64,000 nt of DNA, taken from an uncultured Lachnospiraceae bacterium (lineage in GTDB: Bacteria; Bacillota; Clostridia; Lachnospirales; Lachnospiraceae). Of this stretch, positions 10,456 to 17,498 are shown one piece after another. The notes under the pieces are model-generated. The model worked only from the letters and a program-made list of their open reading frames with translations, did no database searches and was not told the origin of the DNA. The stretch is from positions 48,592 through 112,591 of the forward strand of contig CATJIO010000107.1 in assembly GCA_949740725.1 (NCBI GenBank). Reading direction: 5' to 3'. Made by a program: the position numbers and the translations under genes. The first letter of the stretch is position 1, and the number at the start of each line of letters is the position of its first letter.

Positions 10456-10812
10456 TTAATCCTGGGCAACTGCATCATCCATGGTATAGCCTTCGAGAGA
10501 ATTCTCCCTTACCTGAATACATGCAAAACGGATCCCTGAATCCTCTGCCGCAAAAAAGCGTCTGTTCCCTGCCGGAGAAATACGTATCCAATCACCTGCC
10601 TTAAGCTCTACCTCCTCTCCATCAATTATCGCCTTCCCCTTTCCCTCCAGCACCACATATATCTCCTCATTATGCTTATGGGAATGAGTAAAGGGTACGC
10701 TTGCACCTGCCAGCAGATAATTTACACTGACTTCTGCTCCAGTTAAAGATAGTTTGTCGTGAAGTTCTGTTCTTCCATCCTCCGTCACATTAACCTTGCT
10801 ATAATTCGCCAT
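10456..10812 (-). CDS. Cupin domain protein
   Basis: PFTHSHKHNEEIYVVLEGKGKAIIDGEEVELKAGDWIRISPAGNRRFF, cupin motifs 1 and 2. Confidence 0.88.
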   Translation of the reverse strand: MANYSKVNVTEDGRTELHDKLSLTGAEVSVNYLLAGASVPFTHSHKHNEEIYVVLEGKGKAIIDGEEVELKAGDWIRISPAGNRRFFAAEDSGIRFACIQVRENSLEGYTMDDAVAQD

Positions 10813-10834
10813 ATGTTTTACCTCCAAAATTTTA

Positions 10835-10895
10835 TTGTAACTTTTATTGATACAACTATCGTACCATCCTTTTGTTGTAATGTCAATAGTTACAA
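10835..10895 (-). promoter_or_regulatory. Promoter/operator region of cupin gene with two 21-bp inverted repeats
   Basis: TTGTAA-N9-TTACAA (10875-10895) and TTGTAA-N9-ATACAA (10835-10855); on the minus strand TTGACA-N17-TACGAT sits between and overlaps them. Confidence 0.6.
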
Positions 10896-10911
10896 TAAGA
10901 TTTTGTCCCTG

Positions 10912-11730
10912 CTATTTTTTCCTTACCGGAAAGCAGATCTCTGTCACCAGCTCCTCCGGATTATCCGTCTGCCCTGGGCTCACATGGTAGATGCAAAAAG
11001 ACTTTCCATCGAAATCATATCCGTTAGCAACCACCCAATTTGCCACCGCCGCATTTACCTTTGTTATCTGGTCATAGCTTCCTTTATATGTGGCGGATGC
11101 AATCTGGATTGGCGGCACCATTTTAAATTTTACATGTTCCGTATCCTGATACTTTCCTAATACTGTGCTCTGGATTTCCACCTCCGGGTCATGCTCTTTA
11201 AATCCTTCATCATGAAAAACCGCCATCCCATAGTTAGGAACCGCATACTGCACATGTTGTGGTTCCAATTCCCTGTGCAGGATCTCCCATAACATCCCCT
11301 CGCAGTGATAAGCGGGAATTACCTGACGTACACTCGCCACATAGCGCTCCGGTACTGTTTTTAATGTTACATTATAATCCATAAGGTTACCATCCTTTCT
11401 GAACCATTCCAATGTACTGTCAAGGAGCTTCTGCTTCTGCTGTATCTCCACCGCTTCCTTTTCCAGTTCCTTCCGCTTCAAAAGCAGGAACTGCTCCATT
11501 TCCTGTACGTCCTCATACTTGACCAGTATATCCTTTATTACAGAAAGCCCAAATCCCAGGTTCTTTAATGCCTGTATCCTCTCTGCCAGCGGGAGCTGGG
11601 ATTCACGGTAATATCGGTATCCGGTAAAATTGTCCACGTATTCCGGATGGAGGATTCCTATCTCATCATAATGTCGCAGCATGCGTATGCTGATTCTTGA
11701 CAGCTTTGAAAAATCTCCTATTTTTAACAT
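10912..11730 (-). CDS. MerR family regulator with C-terminal GyrI-like effector domain
   Basis: MLKIGDFSKLSRISIRMLRHYDEIGILHPEYVDNFTGYRYY MerR HTH, coiled-coil, then YVASVRQVIPAYHCEG...EVEIQSTV GyrI-like region. Confidence 0.9.
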   Translation of the reverse strand: MLKIGDFSKLSRISIRMLRHYDEIGILHPEYVDNFTGYRYYRESQLPLAERIQALKNLGFGLSVIKDILVKYEDVQEMEQFLLLKRKELEKEAVEIQQKQKLLDSTLEWFRKDGNLMDYNVTLKTVPERYVASVRQVIPAYHCEGMLWEILHRELEPQHVQYAVPNYGMAVFHDEGFKEHDPEVEIQSTVLGKYQDTEHVKFKMVPPIQIASATYKGSYDQITKVNAAVANWVVANGYDFDGKSFCIYHVSPGQTDNPEELVTEICFPVRKK

Positions 11731-11934
11731 GATTCCTACCTCACATATATGTGTATTTCTGAGCTCAATTTTACTCTATAATATACCATAGTGTGAGAGT
11801 CAAGCCTCAAATTTTTGTCCTGAACCTACCAGCGCCTTTAGACTCTGGCTAAGGACTTTTCTTCCCGCAATTTTAACGAAACCTCCTGCTCATCTGCTAT
11901 CTTCTAAAATCCCTTCGTTTATATCTAAATTATC

Positions 11935-12195
11935 CCGCATCCTCGTAATCATACAATGTACGGTCTTGCATCTAACAAAGCAGCCAACCGTCTATAAGGT
12001 CCATCAATTACATAATGATAATTTTCAAATTTGATGCTTCTCTCTTTTTTATCTTGACAAACCATTTTTATAAATTATATCCCCTAAGTTTTCAGATTCA
12101 TTCCAAGGCGTATCTATGATTAAATTATAATTACGATAATCTAAATTATCTATCTGATAAATCTCTTTAAACCTTACATCCTCCAACATATTCAT
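11935..12195 (-). pseudogene. Decayed gene fragments (possible nucleotide kinase-like and ParB-like pieces)
   Basis: Minus-strand reading gives MNMLEDVRFKEIYQIDNLDYRNYNLIIDTPWNESENLGDIIYKNGLSR*, then in another frame IKFENYHYVIDGPYRRLAALLDARPYIV*; no intact ORF. Confidence 0.35.
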
Positions 12196-12210
12196 ATCTT
12201 TTTTCTGAAA

Positions 12211-12263
12211 TTGACAACCAGATAACTAACATCTATAATATATTTATTACATTCGTAAGATTT
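12211..12263 (+). promoter_or_regulatory. blaI promoter with BlaI/MecI-type operator
   Basis: TTGACA (12211-12216)-N17-TATAAT (12234-12239); operator-like TATTACATTCGTAAGATTT at 12245-12263, near-identical to a site at 16551-16569. Confidence 0.75.
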
Positions 12264-12277
12264 AAGGAGGGTTCGAA

Positions 12278-12664
12278 ATGAGCGATTTGCCACAGATTTC
12301 TGAAGCTGAATTTGAAGTTATGAAAATTGTATGGAAACATGCGCCGATCAGTACCAATGAAATCACGGATAAATTATTACAGACCACAAGCTGGAGCCCG
12401 AAAACGATACAGACTTTAATCAAACGTCTTGTGACCAAAGGCGCTCTGACTTATGAAAAACAAAGCCGGGTGTTTGTTTACACCCCAGTGGTGAAAGAAC
12501 GCGAATACATTGGCCAGGAAAGCGACTCTTTTCTGGAACGATACTATGACGGGGATATCACTGCCATGCTGTCTGCATATATAGAAAATGACAAACTGTC
12601 CGAAACAGAAATAGACACCCTCCGCTCCCTTCTTTCCAAAAGGTCAAAAAAAGGAGACAACTAA
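12278..12664 (+). CDS. blaI: BlaI/MecI/CopY family transcriptional repressor
   Basis: LPQISEAEFEVMKIVWKHAPISTNEITDKLLQTTSWSPKTIQTLIKRLVTKGALTYEKQSRVFVYTPVV; intact, good RBS (AAGGAGG). Confidence 0.94.
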   Translation: MSDLPQISEAEFEVMKIVWKHAPISTNEITDKLLQTTSWSPKTIQTLIKRLVTKGALTYEKQSRVFVYTPVVKEREYIGQESDSFLERYYDGDITAMLSAYIENDKLSETEIDTLRSLLSKRSKKGDN

Positions 12665-12665
12665 C

Positions 12666-13383
12666 GTGTCTAATTTTATGATACGCTTTTTCATATGCAA
12701 TCTGTTTGTCGGCGGTATCATCGGAATTCTTTTGATAGCCAAGCGGATATTCAACAACAGCCTTTCCAGCCGGATGCAGTATAATCTGTGATTCCTGCTG
12801 CTTATGTTGTTGATCGTTCCCTTTATACCGTTCCGTCTTATCGGATTTTTGCAAATCTTCTTGTGGCTCAGATACTTAAGAAGTTCTCCCGCATCCGGCA
12901 TTGGATCCACTATGAGAGAAGCCGCGGGGACCAATCCAACGGGAAATGCAAACTGGATAAATGGCTTTGCCCTTTCGGTAAATAGTGAGACTCCATCCAT
13001 TGTCGGATACATATTATTGTGGGTATGGATTGTCGGTATTCTTGCAATGATTATATTGGTAAGCAAATCCGCTCTCCATCTACGCGGTTTGGAAAAATCT
13101 GCACTTCCCCTTCAGAACAAGGAAGCCCGCAGACTATATAATCATTGTTTAGAAGAAATAGAAATCCACAGAGATATTCCTGTTTACAGCACTGCATTTT
13201 TGAAACCCCCGGTTATTGTGGGCCTTTTGAAATCATGTATTTATTTACCGATTCATCGGATCTCTGATTATAACGAATCCAACATGCGGTATATACTGTT
13301 GCACGAACTGCAGCATTACAAGCACCACGATGCTATCGGAAATTTCTTAATGAACCTCGCCGGAGTGGTATACTGGTTCAATC
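12666..13383 (+). pseudogene. blaR1: BlaR1/MecR1-like M56 sensor peptidase, interrupted and 3' truncated
   Basis: GTG start at 12666; in-frame TGA at 12789-12791; same frame continues LLIVPFIPFRLIGF...LKSCIYLPIHRISDYNESNMRYILLHELQHYKHHDAIGNFLMNLAGVVYWFN (HELQH = HExxH), then family similarity is lost. Confidence 0.88.
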
Positions 13384-14063
13384 GTCTTCTGATTTATCCA
13401 ATTTGCAGTGTTCAAAACAGCAATCATAGGAGGCAGATGCATATCGTCATCATATTCTCCATTCGCATTGCCATCTATCCAAACAGTCATATCATTACTA
13501 CTGTCTGTGTCATAATCAATGAGATACGTTTTTCTCTCTCCAACCTCATTTTTTCCATATATGGATGCATAAATACTTTGAATCGTTCCGTTCCCATCAA
13601 ATGACACCTGAAATTTATTTGCAATATAAAGTTCCTCTGGCAGTTCCAACACTTCATCTAAATCCATCAGAACCCCTTCTACACCATCCTCAAAAATATT
13701 ATTATGTTTCAATTCTACCTCTTTTTTGCGCATCCACTCATCAAGTTCCCAAGACAGTGCCCCATGATATGGAATTGCAGAATAAACGATACGTCCACCA
13801 AAGAATAAAGTTGCTGCTATAAGGAGTATCATTTCCATATAGAAAAATTTCTTATTTTGATTATCTCTTAAATCAACTTTTTGATTATACCTTCTCGAAA
13901 TCAGCCAGAGAACCAATGTGCCAACCAATCCTATTATACCTAACACCAACACCGGTATATGGCTTCTCAAGCTACCATATTGGCATAGATGCCAGAGTTG
14001 ATACAAATTAGATATATAGAATAATAAGCTTACTTTTCCCGTAATTTTATAAATATATTTCAT
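13347..14063 (-). CDS. Hypothetical membrane protein, probably 3' truncated
   Basis: N-terminal hydrophobic helices, EF-hand-like DYDTDSSNDMTVWIDGNANGEYDDD; last residues (NQKTIEPVYHSGEVH) are antisense to the blaR1 relic. Confidence 0.6.
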   Translation of the reverse strand: MKYIYKITGKVSLLFYISNLYQLWHLCQYGSLRSHIPVLVLGIIGLVGTLVLWLISRRYNQKVDLRDNQNKKFFYMEMILLIAATLFFGGRIVYSAIPYHGALSWELDEWMRKKEVELKHNNIFEDGVEGVLMDLDEVLELPEELYIANKFQVSFDGNGTIQSIYASIYGKNEVGERKTYLIDYDTDSSNDMTVWIDGNANGEYDDDMHLPPMIAVLNTANWINQKTIEPVYHSGEVH

Positions 14064-14140
14064 ATAAATTTCCTTTTCTCATATCTGTAAAAATATCATA
14101 AAACACCAGTATTATCAAATCAAACTTTTTAAACTTACAA

Positions 14141-15409
14141 TTACTCCTCACGAACCCGGTATTGGTAGCCTGGTATATCTGTGATCCCATCATTCAGGAT
14201 TTCATTCCCTAAATACTGAAAACTGCCATCCTCTGCAAGCCGCACTGTAAGTTCATGGGTTATGACTGCATCATCGCAAATAACCATATCACATACTGCC
14301 TCTACTGTTAATGTCACTGTCCCATCACCATTTTCTTTAATATCAGTAACCTCCGGCAAAGAAGTTCCGAAGAACGTAGGAGCATAATTGAAGCACCCAA
14401 GTCTCGCCCAAAAGTAGGTCTGATTTTCCTCATCAAACGCTGCGTACTCCCGTATTTGCTCCACTGTTATGGGCAGATACTCCATAATCAAACTTTCAAA
14501 TTCCTCCTTGGGAATTCCATCTGGATAATCCCCTGAATTGAACTTATCTCCATATTTCATTGCATATAAATATTCATACATCCCATTGAAGTCTAATTCT
14601 TCCATATGATCCGCGTCCCAATTCGAACATAAAATGTTATTGCCCTGATAGCCAAGACCTCTCACGCATCTTTCTGACATTTCACGCTGTTCTTCTGTCA
14701 TTGGCTTTACTCTGATTAGGCTGCTTCCGTCCATGATTTCACTGACCTCTGGCGGCTCCGGCACACATAACTCATAGCAGAACCATCCCTTATCTGTATA
14801 TTCCCACTCTTTTATTCTGTTGTAGGATATATAGGACATTCCTGACTTACCCTTCTCATTCCATACACTTCTTGCACTTACAACATACATGTCTGTACTA
14901 TCAAAAATGAATTTCATTCTACCTATGCCACCATCATCATGTATCTCGTAAATTACTACAGAATCGCTTTTCCCAGCCGTACAATCCTCAAGAAAAGAAT
15001 CCACACTTTCATAATTTCCCATATTTGAATAGGTTACCAATGTAGCAACCGGATATCCCGTTTTCATTAACTTTTTCTGCAGTTCAAGAATGGTCTCATC
15101 AGTTAAAACAACATTGGATGCAGTTCCTCTATCTGCCTCTTTGTAAATCTCATAAATATGTTCCATCATCGCTCTGCAGTCATTCTCAGCTTCCTTTTCT
15201 TCCTGTTCGTCCACCGGAAGTCCATAACCCTTTTCCCACTGTTCTGCAGCCTCCTCCTCGGCACTTTTTGTTTTCTCTGCGGAAGATACCTCTTCCGTAT
15301 CTTCCGCAAGAGATTCACTCACAATGCTATCTTCTTTTCCACAGGCACACAGGTCGCACCCAATCAGAAATACCATAATTAGTAGAATACTCTTTTTCTT
15401 TAATACCAT
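14141..15409 (-). CDS. Putative lipoprotein (tentatively DUF6070-like)
   Basis: MVLKKKSILLIMVFLIGCDLCACGKEDS lipobox, acidic linker, IPKEEFESLIMEYLPITVEQIREYAAFDEENQTYFWARLGCFNYAPTFFG domain. Confidence 0.7.
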   Translation of the reverse strand: MVLKKKSILLIMVFLIGCDLCACGKEDSIVSESLAEDTEEVSSAEKTKSAEEEAAEQWEKGYGLPVDEQEEKEAENDCRAMMEHIYEIYKEADRGTASNVVLTDETILELQKKLMKTGYPVATLVTYSNMGNYESVDSFLEDCTAGKSDSVVIYEIHDDGGIGRMKFIFDSTDMYVVSARSVWNEKGKSGMSYISYNRIKEWEYTDKGWFCYELCVPEPPEVSEIMDGSSLIRVKPMTEEQREMSERCVRGLGYQGNNILCSNWDADHMEELDFNGMYEYLYAMKYGDKFNSGDYPDGIPKEEFESLIMEYLPITVEQIREYAAFDEENQTYFWARLGCFNYAPTFFGTSLPEVTDIKENGDGTVTLTVEAVCDMVICDDAVITHELTVRLAEDGSFQYLGNEILNDGITDIPGYQYRVREE

Positions 15410-15460
15410 AAAATCACCCTTTCGTTCTTGCTACCTCTGGCAGTTCCAATTCTATTTTCT

Positions 15461-15730
15461 CTATAAAATTAGAAAAATACTTAAAAATTCCATTTTCAAA
15501 TGGCTGAACCACAACTGTATTCCAAAAAGCAAGATCAGAATGATAATCCGACCAAACTCCACCCACGATAAGTGTGAACGTTCATACCTACAATACTCTC
15601 TCAGCTGTTCTACCGATACCGAAAAATAAGTGGTCATCATCCTTTCAAATTCCTCTTTTGAAATCCGATAAACTTCACTGACTGCCAGGTTATCATCTGC
15701 AATATCGGGAGCATACTGATCATTTATTTT
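15461..15730 (-). pseudogene. Fragment of a paralogue of the 14141-15409 lipoprotein
   Basis: RISKEEFERMMTTYFSVSVEQLREYCRYERS parallels GIPKEEFESLIMEYLPITVEQIREYAAFDEEN; fused in frame to a PBP remnant upstream. Confidence 0.65.
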
Positions 15731-16342
15731 TGGATAGAGAATGTCATTCCGATGTGCTGCATATCCAGTTCCCTTAGAACCATTTACAACCTTCTTTGTT
15801 CCTTCCAATACACGGCTTACTGTCTCATTAGAAACGACACCCGAAATCTACCAATACTCAGCTGCTGCTTCATTCTGATATACCAAACAAGGCTTTATGA
15901 CATTTCCCTCATTACAGAAAGCAGAATAGATACATGCCATATGTAATAGATTCACCAAAACCTGCCCTTGATCGTAACCACAGTCTGCTAACTGTATTTC
16001 CGTTTCAATTCCCTCTGAATTAGAATACTGCGACTCTGACATCTTAATCTCAAATGGCAGTTCCTCATTTAAACCAAGTCCGGTCAAAGAGCTCTCCATC
16101 TCTTCTGAACCAATCTTTAATGCTGCCTTTGCGAAATAAATATTGTCAGAATATATCCAGCTCAATCCTACGTTCCCATAATATTCCATATATTCTCTTT
16201 TGTTTCCAACATTCCTGCCACACATACTGCAGAAATTACCGCAGCTATTCCCATAATAGCAATCACAATCCATAGGAGCCTGCTTCTTGTTTTCTTTCGC
16301 TTGTTTCTGCTTTTTCCTTTCTTTATATTGGCCTCCACTCAT
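15731..16342 (-). pseudogene. Penicillin-binding protein (transpeptidase) relic
   Basis: One frame: MSGGQYKERKKQKQ...WIYSDNIYFAKAALKIGSEEMESSLTGLGLNEELPFEIKMSESQYSN...EIQLADCGYDQGQVLVNLLHMACIYSAFCNEGNVIKPCLVYQNEAAAEYW-TAG(15848-15850)-ISGVVSNETVSRVLEGTKKVVNGSKGTGYAAHRNDI; no SxxK-containing segment, ends before KTG. Confidence 0.82.
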
Positions 16343-16549
16343 TTTGCTTTGCTGATATGGCAATAGAGAAGCATGGTTACCATGTAGAAGCACAAGCCTG
16401 ATTTTTTGTATTATCAATATTTCACTGATAGCAGTCACTTTTATGAATGCTTTGTCGTGATGCTTTCATGATTGTTGAAAACATTTGTTGTCAAGGTTCT
16501 GTTCTTAGCTACGAGCTTTTTTCGTAACAGTGTACGCTATATCTTTAAA

Positions 16550-16578
16550 ATATTACATCAGTAAGATTTGTATGTCAA
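16550..16578 (-). promoter_or_regulatory. Promoter and BlaI-type operator upstream of the PBP relic
   Basis: Minus strand TTGACA (16578-16573)-N17-TAATAT (16555-16550); overlapping TATTACATCAGTAAGATTT (16551-16569), 17/19 identical to the blaI site. Confidence 0.75.
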
Positions 16579-16953
16579 GTTATCTTTATATAAAAAGGCC
16601 CCTACTGGGAAGTATCATATATTTCTGTAAAAGTGATACCTTTTAGCAAAAGCTTGTTATTCAGCAGAGTTTTAATCTTACTGCTACGATAATCAAATAG
16701 TTCACTCATAAGGCTGCAAAACACATATCCATTTTTGCTCTAAATCAGCAGAAACCTTTGATTTTACGAGGGCACTGAAAAGGGGCAGTCGGAAAATAAC
16801 GATTTAGGCCTCTGATAGGTAAAAAAGCAGTCCTTTAGAAATTCAGGTTCTTTCAATACTATGGATTTTTACTGGACTATTTCCTTCTTTGTAATAGTAT
16901 CTATTTTAGGGCGCAAAACCCCCTTGATTGGATTTTGAGGAGTGCTCCTTTAG

Positions 16954-17400
16954 CTAAGCTGCTTTCGCCTCCTTTTTCCCTCATATTTTTCGATTTCATG
17001 ACGTAGAAACCGGTGGCATTTCATGATGTTCCAGCCGATAGTTGAACCTCCGAAAGTCTTCGTTTTCCTTTATGTCTCCGAAGTGTCCTTCTGTCTGGAC
17101 GGAGCGCATCTGCCGTTTCAGGATACCCACTTCACTCTGGATGTTTGCATTGTATTGATAAAGACACTTGGCTTTGCGCCCACAGCCGCTGCAATCCGCA
17201 CATCCATATATTTCAAACGTCTGAGTATATCCATCCTGTTCTCTGCCTTCTGTCCAGATGTGGCACAGCTCCCCATCCGTCATGGCAAATGTAATAAGGC
17301 TTATCTTCAAAAACGGCGTAGGTCATTTTGTAATGCTTTCCGCTGTCTTCTTTGTATGCGCGGATCTTCCGCTTCTTATGCTCCTGGAGCTTAATATAAC
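16954..17400 (-). mobile_element. Degenerate IS1182-like transposase C-terminal remnant
   Basis: YIKLQEHKKRKIRAYKEDSGKHYKMTYAVFEDKPYYICHDG / ELCHIWTEGREQDGYTQTFEIYGCADCSGCGRKAKCLYQYNANIQSEVGILKRQMRSVQTEGHFGDIKENEDFRRFNYR / GWNIMKCHRFLRHEIEKYEGKKEAKAA*, spread over at least two frames. Confidence 0.82.
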
Positions 17401-17498
17401 TGCAGATTCTTTTTCATGCTTATATACCCTCAGTGAACAAGGGGCCACACTTATATACTAACACCACCTTCTCATTATCTGTATATACTGCATCGCAC

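Noticed and set aside
12789-12791. In-frame TGA in blaR1 as selenocysteine or recoding
   Set aside because: The residue context fits an ancestral Trp in a TM helix, there is no redox motif, and the gene is also truncated; nonsense mutation is simpler.
15848-15850. In-frame TAG in the PBP relic as pyrrolysine or suppressed stop
   Set aside because: The flanking gene lacks catalytic motifs and is fused to an unrelated fragment, so it is a pseudogene.
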